Origin: Plantactinospora sp039889035
Lineage (GTDB): Bacteria; Actinomycetota; Actinomycetes; Mycobacteriales; Micromonosporaceae
Assembly: GCA_039889035.1 (NCBI GenBank)
Contig: JBDQQY010000002.1
Location: 186,001-250,000, forward strand
Direction: 5' to 3'
Length of the DNA: 64,000 nt
How positions within the stretch are numbered: position 1 is the stretch's first letter; each line of letters opens with the position of its first letter. This document shows positions 51,593 through 60,357 of the stretch, piece by piece. Made by a program: the position numbers and the translations under genes. The notes beneath the pieces are model-generated. The model did not search any database. It was given only the letters and a program-made list of their open reading frames with translations, and was not told where the DNA came from.

Positions 51593-52651
51593 TCAGCGGC
51601 GCAGGGTGAGGCGGAACTCGCAACCGTCGCCGTCGGGTCCCGGTGAGCGCAGCGTGAGGTCGCCGCCGTGCGCCAGTGCGATCTGCCGGGCGATCGCCAG
51701 GCCGAGACCGGTGCCGGGGACATCCCGCCGGCCACGCCAGAAACGCTGGAAGACGTGCTCCTGCTCGTCGGCGGGGACGCCCGGGCCGTGGTCGGTGACC
51801 AGTACGGCCACTTCGGAGTCGGTGACCTCGACGTCGACCCGTACCGCCGAGCCGGCCGGGGCGTACCGGATCGCGTTGTCGACGAGGTTGGTGACAGCAC
51901 GCCGTACCGTCGGTTCGTCCACCGCGCAGCTCGCGTCCGGCGCCCCGCCGACCGAGAGCCGGATCCGCCGCTTCGCGGCCAGTACGCCGGCGTCCTCCAG
52001 TACCCGGCCGACGATGGCGGTCAGCTCGGCCGGCCGCCGGGCGAGGACGCGGGCCCGGCCGCGGGCGTCGGCCAGGAGTTCGTCGAGAGTCGCCCGCAGC
52101 CGCACGGCCGCGCTCCGGGACCGTTCGAGTCCCCGCCGGTACACCTCGACGGTGGGCTCCGGATGGGTGAGCAGCACCTCGGCATTGGTGACCAGGACGG
52201 CCAGCGGGATCCGCAGTTCGTGGCTGGTCTCCTCGATGAGCTGCCGCTGGGTGTCGGCGGCCCGCTCCAGCCGGTCGAGCATCGCGTCGAAGCTCGCGGC
52301 GAGCGACACCAGCTCGGTCGGGCCCCGGTCGAGCCCGGTACGCCGGCTCAGGTCCGCCCCCTCGATCTCCTCGACGACCCGCCGGATCCGGTCGATCGGG
52401 CCGACCGCCCGACCGGCCCACCACCAGGCCAGTCCGGCGGCGACCGGGGCGAGGGCGAGAACCGTCCAGGTGACCCAGCCGGACCGGTCGGTGGTGGTGT
52501 GCTCGACGGGTTCCGCACCGATCAGCGCCTGCGTCGTCGTCTCGGTGTCGGTCACCAGGGTCACGCCGAACAGCAACAGGACCGGTACGTAACTGGCCAG
52601 GAAGCCGAGCACCGCGAGGCGTACCCGCAGCGAGCGCCAGCCGCGGCTCAC
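51593..52651 (-). CDS. Sensor histidine kinase (HisKA/HAMP type)
   Basis: A 352-residue kinase with two membrane helices (LAVLGFLASYVPVLLLFGVTLV and WVTWTVLALAPVAAGLAWWW) flanking a short ~40-residue external loop, a HAMP-like linker, the phosphoacceptor segment EETSHELRIPLAVL, and HATPase boxes (NLVDNAIRYAPAGS, TDHGPGVPADEQEHVFQRFWRG, GTGLGLAIARQIALAHGG). The GTG start overlaps the response-regulator stop (GTGA). With that regulator and the upstream lipoprotein hydrolase it forms a three-gene unit. Confidence 0.93.
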   Translation of the reverse strand: MSRGWRSLRVRLAVLGFLASYVPVLLLFGVTLVTDTETTTQALIGAEPVEHTTTDRSGWVTWTVLALAPVAAGLAWWWAGRAVGPIDRIRRVVEEIEGADLSRRTGLDRGPTELVSLAASFDAMLDRLERAADTQRQLIEETSHELRIPLAVLVTNAEVLLTHPEPTVEVYRRGLERSRSAAVRLRATLDELLADARGRARVLARRPAELTAIVGRVLEDAGVLAAKRRIRLSVGGAPDASCAVDEPTVRRAVTNLVDNAIRYAPAGSAVRVDVEVTDSEVAVLVTDHGPGVPADEQEHVFQRFWRGRRDVPGTGLGLAIARQIALAHGGDLTLRSPGPDGDGCEFRLTLRR

Positions 52652-53319
52652 GACGGTTCCGCCAGTTGGTAGCCGACGCCGGTGATGGTGACGATCGGCG
52701 CCGGCTCGCCGAGTTTCCGGCGCAACCGGCTGAGGATCACCCGGACCGACGAGGTGAACGGGTTGGCGTGTGCGTCCCAGACGTGTTCCAACAGCTCCTC
52801 GGCGGAGAGCACCCGGCCGGGATGGTGCATGAAGTAGCGCAGCAGCGAGAACTCCCGGGCGGTCAGCCCGATTTCGGTGCCGGCCCGCCACGCCCGGTGC
52901 GCGGCCAGGTCCAGGGCCAGGTCGCCGACCCGCAGCGTCGAGCCGGGTACGTCGGCCCGGCGCCCGAGCGCCCGCAGCCGGGCGACCAGTTCGGCGAAGT
53001 GGAACGGCTTCACCAGGTAGTCGTCCGCACCCGCGTCGAGCCCGGCCACCCGGTCCGTCACCGAGTCCCGGGCGGTCAGCACCAGGCAGCGCCGGGGCCG
53101 GCGCAGCTCCGGATCCCGGCCGAGCCGCCGGACGAGGTCGAGCCCGTCCCCGTCCGGCAGCCCCAGGTCGAGACAGGCGACGTCGTAGCCGGTGATCCGG
53201 AGCAGCTCCTCGGCGTCGACGTAGCTGGCCGCCAGGTCGACCGCGTACGACTCGTTGCGCAGGCCGAGGGCGACCACCTCGGCGAGATCGGGGTCGTCCT
53301 CGACCAGCAGGATGCGCAT
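52648..53319 (-). CDS. OmpR/PhoB-type response regulator
   Basis: A 223-residue regulator. The receiver has MRILLVEDDPDLAEVV, the phospho-acceptor Asp in VACLDLGLPDGDGL (about residue 51), Thr in LVLTARDS and Lys in DDYLVKPFHF; the winged-helix C-terminal domain is GTEIGLTAREFSLLRYFMHHPGRVLSAEELLEHVWDAHANPFTSSVRVILSRLRRKLG. It is partnered with the kinase that follows. It lies 27 bases downstream of the serine hydrolase gene. Confidence 0.95.
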   Translation of the reverse strand: MRILLVEDDPDLAEVVALGLRNESYAVDLAASYVDAEELLRITGYDVACLDLGLPDGDGLDLVRRLGRDPELRRPRRCLVLTARDSVTDRVAGLDAGADDYLVKPFHFAELVARLRALGRRADVPGSTLRVGDLALDLAAHRAWRAGTEIGLTAREFSLLRYFMHHPGRVLSAEELLEHVWDAHANPFTSSVRVILSRLRRKLGEPAPIVTITGVGYQLAEPS

Positions 53320-53346
53320 GGCGTGGCTCCTCGGGAGCGGGGCCGG

Positions 53347-55038
53347 TCAGCCGGCCAGCTCGGCGACGTACGGGCCGCCCGGTCCGGTGACGGTCAGCCG
53401 GCCCGCGCCGAACTCGACGACCACCTCCGGGCCGCTGCCGGTCGGGTCGTCGGGACGGTAGCGGCCGGCACCGGCCGAGGTGAGGGTGAGGGTCGGCGCT
53501 CCGGTGTCCACCTCGGCGGCCTCGACCCCGCCCTCCTGGTTGACCGCGAACCACCCGAGGACCGTCCGGGAGTCAGTGGTGACGGACACGTAGCTGCGCA
53601 GCTCGCCGTCCCGGACGACGGTGCCGCCGGGAGTGATGCCGGTGATCCGCCCGAACGCGGCCTCCAGCGCCCTGCGTTCCTTGCGGCCCTCCTGGGTCTC
53701 GCCGTCGAGTAGCGCCAGCACCCGCTCCTCGTGCCGCCGCAGCTCGTCGGCGGAGACGCCGCGCGGCGGGAAGAGCGCGGCAACGGCGTCGGCACCGCTC
53801 GCGGAGATCGACATCTGGTTGCCGGCGGCGGTCACCTCGAACCCACCTCCCGTCCCCAGCCGGTACTTCCCGACGGTAGCGGCCGGGGCGGTGCCGCCGG
53901 GGGGCGGGCTGGGCGTCGGCAGCGGAGCGCCGGTGAGCAGGGCCGGGCCCACCTTTTCGAGCAGCTTCTCGGCGCTCACCTCGGGCCGGTTGGACGCCAT
54001 CGCGATCACCCGCTCGCCCTCGGGTACCCACACCACCACGGCGTTGTGGCCGATGTCGCCGCCCCCACCCGCGGTGGTCAGGAACGGCTTGCCGAACACG
54101 GAGGCGTCGTACGCCACCCAGCCGGGCGTTTCCGACCTGCCCTTGCCCAGGTCGTGCCCCGGGGTGCCGATCGCCTGCACGGACGCGGCCGAGACGAGCC
54201 GGCCGGTGAAGAGCGCGTGGGTCCAGGCCGCCAGGTCCCGAGTGGTCATCGCCAGCCCGCCGTTGCCGTCGACCGCCCAGTGCGGTCCGGCGAAGCCTCC
54301 CGACTCACCGGTCCGGCCGTCGTCGAGCCGGCCGACGGCGCGAGGACCCGGCGCGGCCGGCTGGCCGTCCCAGAATCCGCCGGCGACCCGGCCGTCGGGC
54401 AGCGGCAGGATCTCCGCCATGGTGTAGTCCCGGTAGCTCCGGCCGGAGACCTTCTCGATCACGAGGGCCAGCAGGGTGTAGCCGGCGTTCGAGTAGACGT
54501 AACCGGTGCCCGGCGCGAACGCCAGCTTCAGGCCGCCGATCGCCGACAGCGCGCCGGCCCGGTCCAGCGGCGTGTGGTCGGTGCCGTGCGTGCCGTTCAG
54601 CCCACTGGTGTGCAGCAGGAGTTGCCGGACGGTCACCCCGGCCACCGGACCGGTCAGCTCCGGCAGGATGCTGCCGACCCGGTCGTCGAGCGCCAGCTTG
54701 CGGTCGTCCACCAGGCGGAACACGGTGGCGGCGGTGAACGCCTTGGTGACCGAGCCGATGCTGAAGACGGTATCGACCGTGTTCGGGGTGCCGGCGGCCT
54801 CGTCCGCCGATCCGTAGCTGGCCAGGCAGTCGAAGCGCCCACCGGTCGAAATCGCGATCGAGCCGCTGAACCCGGCCCGAGCCCATGCGCCGAAGGCGGC
54901 GTCGATGCGGCCGTCGCAGCGGGCACCGGTGGCGGCCGGAGAACCCGGCTCGAACTCCGGCGGACCGCCCTCGGCAGTGCAGGCGGCCAGCGACACCGCG
55001 ATCATCACCACCGCGACGAACCTGAAGTGCTTGGTCAT
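53347..55038 (-). CDS. Lipoprotein serine hydrolase (beta-lactamase/DD-peptidase family)
   Basis: A 563-residue lipoprotein with lipobox LAAC (Cys20). The class C beta-lactamase-like domain has Ser96-Val-Thr-Lys99 (FSIGSVTKAFTAATVF) and Tyr182-Ser-Asn184 (YVYSNAGYTLL), with HNAVVVW (about residue 325) in the position of the KTG box. The final ~170 residues are a beta-rich domain. It may be a DD-carboxypeptidase or esterase at the membrane surface. It sits directly upstream of a two-component system on the same strand, so it may be sensed by or feed that system. Confidence 0.88.
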   Translation of the reverse strand: MTKHFRFVAVVMIAVSLAACTAEGGPPEFEPGSPAATGARCDGRIDAAFGAWARAGFSGSIAISTGGRFDCLASYGSADEAAGTPNTVDTVFSIGSVTKAFTAATVFRLVDDRKLALDDRVGSILPELTGPVAGVTVRQLLLHTSGLNGTHGTDHTPLDRAGALSAIGGLKLAFAPGTGYVYSNAGYTLLALVIEKVSGRSYRDYTMAEILPLPDGRVAGGFWDGQPAAPGPRAVGRLDDGRTGESGGFAGPHWAVDGNGGLAMTTRDLAAWTHALFTGRLVSAASVQAIGTPGHDLGKGRSETPGWVAYDASVFGKPFLTTAGGGGDIGHNAVVVWVPEGERVIAMASNRPEVSAEKLLEKVGPALLTGAPLPTPSPPPGGTAPAATVGKYRLGTGGGFEVTAAGNQMSISASGADAVAALFPPRGVSADELRRHEERVLALLDGETQEGRKERRALEAAFGRITGITPGGTVVRDGELRSYVSVTTDSRTVLGWFAVNQEGGVEAAEVDTGAPTLTLTSAGAGRYRPDDPTGSGPEVVVEFGAGRLTVTGPGGPYVAELAG

Positions 55039-55198
55039 GGGCCGAAGCTAGGAGTACCGGTGCGAACCTGAGGTAAACGAGGCGGCCGGGATCGCCCGGC
55101 CACGGCGGCGGGACCGCCCGGCCGGCGGTCGGGAGATCCGGCGGCGGTCAGCGTCGGACCGGGGAGTCCGCCGGATTGCGATGGGCCGGGTCGGAGGC

Positions 55199-57112
55199 TC
55201 ACTGGAGCAGCGAGTCGCGCCACTGCCGGTGCAGCGCCGCGTACCGGCCGCCCCCGGCGATCAGCAGCTCCGGCGGGCCGTCCTCGACCACCCGGCCGCC
55301 GTCCAGCACCAGCACCCGGTCCGCGATTTCCACCGTAGACAACCGGTGGGCGATGACGATCGCGGTCCGGTCGGCGAGGATGGTCCGCAGCGCCCGCTGC
55401 ACGAGCCGCTCGCTCGGGATGTCCAGCGACGAGGTGGCCTCGTCCAGGATCAGCACCGCCGGGTCGGCGAGGAACGCCCGGGCGAACGCGACGAGCTGCC
55501 GCTGCCCGGCGGAGAGCCGGCCGCCGCGCCGGTGCACGTCTGTCGCGTACCCGGCGGGCAGCGCGGCGATGAAGTCGTGCGCGCCGATCGCGTCGGCCGC
55601 CGCGACCACGTCCTCGTCGTCCGCCCCCGGCCGGCCGAACCGGATGTTGTCCGCCACCGACCCGGCGAAGAGATGGTTCTCCTGCGTGACCATGACGACC
55701 GCCCGGCGCAGGTCGGCGTCGGCCACGTCGCGCAGGTCGACGCCGTCCAGGGTGACGGTGCCCCGGGTCGGGTCGTAGAACCGGGCGACCAGCTTCACCA
55801 CCGTCGACTTCCCGGCCCCGGTCGCGCCGACCAGCGCCACCGTCTGGCCGGCCGGGATCGACAGGGTCAGCTCCGGCAGGACCGGGGTGTCGGCGCGGTA
55901 GCCGAAGGCCACCCCGGACAGTTCGACCGCACCCCGGACCGGGCCGGCCGGCAACGGGCGGGGAGCGGCCGGTTCCGGTACGCCGGGCCGCTCGTCGAGC
56001 ACCCCGGCCAGCTTCTCCAGCGCCGCCGTGGCGGACTGGAGCGCGTTGTAGAACTGGCTCAACTCCTGCATCGGCTCGAAGAACCGGCGAAGGTAGAGCA
56101 GGAACGCGGCGAGTACGCCGATCTCGGCGTGCCCGCCCAGCACCCGCATGCCGCCGTACGCCAGCACCACCGCGATGGTCACGTTGCCGATCACCTTGAT
56201 CGCCGGGGAGTAGGTGGCGATCAGCCGGAACGCCCGCAGGTTCGCCCGCCGGTGGTCGTCGTTGACGGTCGCGAAGATCTGCTGGTTGCGCGGCTCCCGC
56301 CGGAACGCCTGCACCGCCCGGATCCCGCCGAGCGACTCTACGAAGTGGACGATCACCAGCGCGACCGTCTCCCGGGTACGCCGGTAGGCGGACGCGGAGG
56401 CGCGGGCGAACCAGCGGGACAGCCAGAGCAGGAACGGGAAGGCGAGCAGGGTCACCGCGGCCAGCGGCAGGTCCAGCCAGAGCAGGACGCCGGCCACCGA
56501 GACGATGGAGAGCACGGCGAGCACCAGGTCGTCGATGCCGCCGTCGACCAGCTCGGCGATCGAGTCCATGTCACTGGTCAGCCGGGCCACCAGCCGGCCC
56601 GAGGTGTAGCGCTCGTGGAAGCTGACCGACAGCCGCAGGAAGTGGTCGTACACCCGGCGGCGCAGGTCGAGCAGGATGGCCTGGCCGATCCGGGTGGAGA
56701 GGGTGAGGAAACCGCGCTTGCCGGCGTACTCGGCTCCGGCGGCCAGCCCGAACGCGGTCGCCACCGCGACGAGCGGACCGGGGTCACCGGCCCGGAGCGG
56801 CCCGATCGCCCGGTCGATACCGAGCATCACCAGGTACGGCCCGGCCATCCCGGCCGCGTTCTGGAGCAGCAGCAGGGCCACCGCCACGCCGATCAGCTTG
56901 CGGTGCGGCCGGATCAGCGAGCCGAGCAGGACCCGGCTGCGGCTGCGGAGCCTGGCGATGCCCTGCGCGGTGCCGGTCTCGGCGGCGGTCCGGTCCGCCT
57001 CCGGGTCGGCGGCGATGCCCCGCCACCGGGCCAGCTCCGGGGGGCTGGTCGTCGTTGGGGCGTCGGCGGACTCCGCCGTCGTCGCGCCGTCGACCGGACC
57101 GGCTGCCGTCAT
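55199..57112 (-). CDS. ABC exporter half-transporter, catalytic half (ABCB type)
   Basis: A 637-residue half-transporter. Six transmembrane helices occupy about residues 70-360, with the coupling-helix segments GRLVARLTSDMDSI and LGGIRAVQAFRREPR. The nucleotide-binding domain has Walker A GATGAGKST (about 430), Walker B AVLILDEATSSLD with the catalytic Glu, the H-loop IAHRLST, and a slightly altered signature LSAGQRQ. Translation starts at an ATG overlapping the stop of the preceding half-transporter gene (ATGA), so the two are made together as a heterodimer. Confidence 0.95.
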   Translation of the reverse strand: MTAAGPVDGATTAESADAPTTTSPPELARWRGIAADPEADRTAAETGTAQGIARLRSRSRVLLGSLIRPHRKLIGVAVALLLLQNAAGMAGPYLVMLGIDRAIGPLRAGDPGPLVAVATAFGLAAGAEYAGKRGFLTLSTRIGQAILLDLRRRVYDHFLRLSVSFHERYTSGRLVARLTSDMDSIAELVDGGIDDLVLAVLSIVSVAGVLLWLDLPLAAVTLLAFPFLLWLSRWFARASASAYRRTRETVALVIVHFVESLGGIRAVQAFRREPRNQQIFATVNDDHRRANLRAFRLIATYSPAIKVIGNVTIAVVLAYGGMRVLGGHAEIGVLAAFLLYLRRFFEPMQELSQFYNALQSATAALEKLAGVLDERPGVPEPAAPRPLPAGPVRGAVELSGVAFGYRADTPVLPELTLSIPAGQTVALVGATGAGKSTVVKLVARFYDPTRGTVTLDGVDLRDVADADLRRAVVMVTQENHLFAGSVADNIRFGRPGADDEDVVAAADAIGAHDFIAALPAGYATDVHRRGGRLSAGQRQLVAFARAFLADPAVLILDEATSSLDIPSERLVQRALRTILADRTAIVIAHRLSTVEIADRVLVLDGGRVVEDGPPELLIAGGGRYAALHRQWRDSLLQ

Positions 57113-59124
57113 GACCGGACGAGTCCCAGGTCGTCGGTGTCCTCGGCAGTCTCGGCGGGACGGCTGTCGTTGGCGGCTTCGGCGCGACGGGTGGCCGTGG
57201 AAGCCTCGGCGGGGCGGCCGTGGCAGGCGGCCTCGGCGGGGTCGGTGTCCTCGGCGGAGAGCACCGCCCGGTACGCGGGCACCTCGCGCAGCAGTTCGGC
57301 GTGGGTACCGACGGCGGCGATCCGGCCGTCGGCGAGCAGCGCCACCCGGTCGGCGAGGGCGACGGTCGAGGGCCGGTGCACCACCACCAGCGCGGTGGTG
57401 TCCCGGAGCACCCGGGCCAGCGCCTGCTCGACCAGCGCCTCGGTGTGTACGTCCAGCGCCGACAGCGGATCGTCGAGCACCAGCACCCCGGGCCGGCCGA
57501 GTACCGCCCGGGCCAGGGCCAGCCGTTGCCGCTGCCCGCCGGAGAGGGAGAGCCCCTGCTCGCCGATCCGGGTGTCCAGCCCCCACGGCAGGTCGTACAC
57601 GAAGTCGGCCTGGGCCACGGCGAGCGCGGCGTGTACCTCGTCGTCGCCCGCGTCGACCCGGCCCAGGGTGAGGTTCTCCCGCACCGACATCGAGAAGAGC
57701 GTCGGCTCCTCGAAGGCGATGCCGACCCGGCTGCGCAGCGAGTCCAGCCGGATGTCCCGGATGTCCCGCCCATCCAGGCTGACCTGGCCGGCGGTGACGT
57801 CGTACAGGCGCGGCACCAGCGAGAGCAGGCTGGTCTTGCCGCAGCCGGTGGCGCCGACGATGGCCAGCGTCTCGCCGGGCTGGACCGCCAGCTCGACGCC
57901 GCGCAGCACCGGGGGCCCCTGTGGGTAGCCGAACCACACCCCGTCGAAGCGGAGTGCGCCGCCCTGGCCGGCGCCTTCCGGCCCGGCCAGCGCCACGGCG
58001 CCCGGCCGGTCGACGATGGTCGGCCGGGTGTCCAGCACCTCGTAGATCCGGTCGGCGGCGGTCATCGCCTCCTGGGCGTTGGCGATGATCCAGGCGAGCG
58101 ACTCGATCGGCCAGATCAGCATCAGTTGCAGGCTGACGAAGGCGACCAGCCCGCCGATGGTCAGCGAGCCCTGCGCGACGGCGACCGCACCGGCCACCAG
58201 CACCGCCGCCAGGGTCAGGTTGGGAATCAGGTCGAACTGCGCGGAGGTACGGGCGAGCAGCCGGCCCTTGCCGGTCGCGGTGTCGTGCAGCGTACGGCTG
58301 CCGGCCGCGAACCGCCGGGTCATCTCCGGGCGCCGGCCGAACGCCTTGACGGTGCGGATGCCCTGCGCGGACTCCTCGATCAGGGTGGCCAGGTCGCCCT
58401 GCTCGTCCTGGAGCCGCCGGGCCGCCAGCAGGTAGGCCCGGGTGAACCGGCGACTCGCCAGGAACAGCGGCACCGCGCCGGCCGCCACCAGCAGCCCGAG
58501 GCCCGGGTGCAGGGTGATCAGCAGTGTCACCACGGCGAGGTAGGTGGTGACGTTCACGACGAGGAAGAGCAGCCCGAAGGAGAGGAAGCGCCGGATCACC
58601 GAGAGGTCGCTGGTGACCCGGGACAGCAACTGGCCGGACTGCCAGCGGTCGTGGAAGCCGATGTGCAGCCGTTGCAGGTGGGCGTAGATCTCGTCCCGGA
58701 TGGTGGCCTCCATCCCGACCGCCGAGGAGGACTGGGCCCATCGCCGGATGAAGATCAACGCCGCTTCGGCGAGCCCGAGCAGCAGCGTCAGCCCGCCGAG
58801 CCGGAGCAGGCCGCCGGGGTCGCGGTGCGCGATCGGGCCGTCCACCGCGCGTTGCACGACCAGCGGTACGGCGATGCTCGCCCCGGTCGCCGCGAACGCC
58901 GCGAGCAGCAGCCAGACCAGTTGCACCCGGTACGGGCGGAGGTAGCGCCGCAGCCGCCAGAGGTTGCGGGGCAACGGATTGCCGGGCAGCCGGAGCCGGC
59001 GCCGGGTCGGCGGGTCGGCGGTGCGCCGTGACGGCTCTCCCCTCCGGCGAATCCCCAGCCGGGTGGGCAGCCGGAAGCCCGGCCGGCCCCGGACCGTGGG
59101 CTCGTCGTCACGATCCGGCGCCAT
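57109..59124 (-). CDS. ABC exporter half-transporter, degenerate-site half
   Basis: A 671-residue half-transporter. The membrane domain (six helices) contains SGQLLSRVTSDLSVI and AQGIRTVKAFGRRPE; the nucleotide-binding domain has Walker A GATGCGKTS (about 423), a canonical signature LSLSGGQRQR and Walker B VLVLDDPLSALD, where Asp replaces the catalytic Glu. The C-terminal ~50 residues are an Ala/Glu/Thr-rich tail. In the heterodimer its Walker motifs would pair with the LSAGQ signature of the other half, making one inactive and one active ATP site, the usual asymmetric design. Substrate unknown (drug or lipid). It starts at 59124. Confidence 0.95.
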   Translation of the reverse strand: MAPDRDDEPTVRGRPGFRLPTRLGIRRRGEPSRRTADPPTRRRLRLPGNPLPRNLWRLRRYLRPYRVQLVWLLLAAFAATGASIAVPLVVQRAVDGPIAHRDPGGLLRLGGLTLLLGLAEAALIFIRRWAQSSSAVGMEATIRDEIYAHLQRLHIGFHDRWQSGQLLSRVTSDLSVIRRFLSFGLLFLVVNVTTYLAVVTLLITLHPGLGLLVAAGAVPLFLASRRFTRAYLLAARRLQDEQGDLATLIEESAQGIRTVKAFGRRPEMTRRFAAGSRTLHDTATGKGRLLARTSAQFDLIPNLTLAAVLVAGAVAVAQGSLTIGGLVAFVSLQLMLIWPIESLAWIIANAQEAMTAADRIYEVLDTRPTIVDRPGAVALAGPEGAGQGGALRFDGVWFGYPQGPPVLRGVELAVQPGETLAIVGATGCGKTSLLSLVPRLYDVTAGQVSLDGRDIRDIRLDSLRSRVGIAFEEPTLFSMSVRENLTLGRVDAGDDEVHAALAVAQADFVYDLPWGLDTRIGEQGLSLSGGQRQRLALARAVLGRPGVLVLDDPLSALDVHTEALVEQALARVLRDTTALVVVHRPSTVALADRVALLADGRIAAVGTHAELLREVPAYRAVLSAEDTDPAEAACHGRPAEASTATRRAEAANDSRPAETAEDTDDLGLVRS

Positions 59125-59218
59125 GCCATGACGTTAACGGCAAATCCAGCTTCCGGATGAGTCGTGTTGTTGTCACCTGGCGTCGCCGGAGCGGGTCCGG
59201 CCGGCACCGGTCGGCGAA

Positions 59219-59321
59219 TCGGCACTGATCGACGGCTCAGGTGGCGCCCCGCTGCGGAGCGGCGCCCGCGACACCTGCTCGGCGCGGTGCGCCACCCGGT
59301 CGGTGCTGATCGGCGGCTCAG
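59219..59321. repeat. Imperfect direct repeat at the 3' end of the MNIO gene
   Basis: A 22-base sequence (core CTGATCGACGGCTCAG) at 59219-59240 recurs with three mismatches at 59300-59321, where it includes the stop codon of the DUF692 gene. It resembles the gene-end duplication seen behind the APH-like gene. Confidence 0.5.
59243..59266. terminator. Hairpin terminator of the TIGR04222-MNIO operon
   Basis: GGCGC (59243-59247), a CC bulge and CGCT (59250-59253) pair with AGCG (59258-59261) and GCGCC (59262-59266) around a four-base loop. It lies 52 bases past the MNIO stop codon. Confidence 0.55.
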
Positions 59322-60340
59322 TGCTGGTGGGCGTACCGGCGGCGCCGCTGCGCCAGGCGCTCGGCCTGTACCCGGAGGCGCTCGGCGTCGAACCCGGCGG
59401 GCGGCGATGCGGCCAGCAGCAGTGTGCGGAGCAGTTCGGCGTACCGCGCGGCGAGCCGGGAGCGGGCCGCGTCGACCCGGTCCGGCTGCGCCGACGGCTG
59501 GATCGGCGGCGGCGGGACGCGGATCCGGCCGGGGTGCGGGGTGGACCGTTCCTCGACCACCCGGCGGATCCGACCGAGGGTGTCGGCGAGTACCTGGTCG
59601 CTGGGGTAGTCCCCGTCCCATTCCAGCAGTACGCCGGGCGGACGGGCCAGCGTGCACAGGTCGGCGAGGAGTTGGTAGACATCGTCCGTCGGTGCCCGGG
59701 TGTGCGTGTCGTGCCAGATCCCGTCCTGCCGCTGACCACCCGCCACGTGCACGTACCCGAGTGCGTCCGGGGGCAACCCGGCCAGGGTCTCCAGCGGGTC
59801 GACGGCCTGGTTGACCCGGTTGGTGTGCAGGTTGGCCACGTCGACGAGCAGCCGTACGCCGGTCCGCTCGACCAGTTCGGCCAGGAACCGGCCCTCGGTG
59901 AGTTCGTCGCCGGGCCAGCCGAACAGCGCCGCCACGTTCTCCAGGGCCAGCGGCACCGGCAGCGCGGCCTGGGCCAGCCGGACGTTCGCCACCAGCACCT
60001 CCAGGCAGTCCCGGGTACGCGGCACCGGCAACAGGTGCCCGGCCTCCAACCCGGCTGCCCGGACCACCGCGACGTGCTCGCTGACCAGCGGCGCCTCCAG
60101 CAGCTCGGCGCAGGCGGCCAGGTGGGCCAGCCTGCGCCGGTCGGGTGGCTCCGCCCCGCCGAGGCCCAGCCCCACGCCGTGCGGCACGACGGTGACACCC
60201 CGGGCGCGCAGCAGCCGGAGCGACTCCGGCAGCCGGGGCGGTCGTAGCCGCTCGGCGATCACCTCGACGAAGTCGACCCCGGGCAGCCGTTCCACGGTGA
60301 GGTCGATCTCCGAACGCCAGCCGATCCCGATGCCCAGCAT
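59318..60340 (-). CDS. DUF692 / MNIO (MbnB-TglH-ChrH) family enzyme, possible RiPP-modifying oxidase
   Basis: A 340-residue TIM-barrel protein of the multinuclear non-heme iron-dependent oxidase family (DUF692), whose studied members (MbnB, TglH, ChrH, BufB) modify cysteines in ribosomal peptides. Candidate iron ligands are in place: His54 (PHGVGL), His89 (SEHVA), Glu134 (LENVA), Asp167 and Asn170 (LLVDVANLHTN), His198 (YVHVAGG), His213 (DTHTRAP) and Glu240 (LLEWDGD). ATG 60340 is chosen because GGGAGG lies seven bases upstream; a TTG at 60361 is alternative. It starts 17 bases after the Cys-tailed TIGR04222 gene, with which it forms an operon. No separate partner gene of the MbnC/DUF2063 kind is nearby. 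Confidence 0.9.
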   Translation of the reverse strand: MLGIGIGWRSEIDLTVERLPGVDFVEVIAERLRPPRLPESLRLLRARGVTVVPHGVGLGLGGAEPPDRRRLAHLAACAELLEAPLVSEHVAVVRAAGLEAGHLLPVPRTRDCLEVLVANVRLAQAALPVPLALENVAALFGWPGDELTEGRFLAELVERTGVRLLVDVANLHTNRVNQAVDPLETLAGLPPDALGYVHVAGGQRQDGIWHDTHTRAPTDDVYQLLADLCTLARPPGVLLEWDGDYPSDQVLADTLGRIRRVVEERSTPHPGRIRVPPPPIQPSAQPDRVDAARSRLAARYAELLRTLLLAASPPAGFDAERLRVQAERLAQRRRRYAHQH

Positions 60341-60357
60341 CTTTGCGACCTCCCGGG

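Noticed and set aside
57220..59031. A 603-residue plus-strand open frame rich in Gln, His and Glu
   Set aside because: It is antisense to the ABC exporter half-gene and has no recognisable features.
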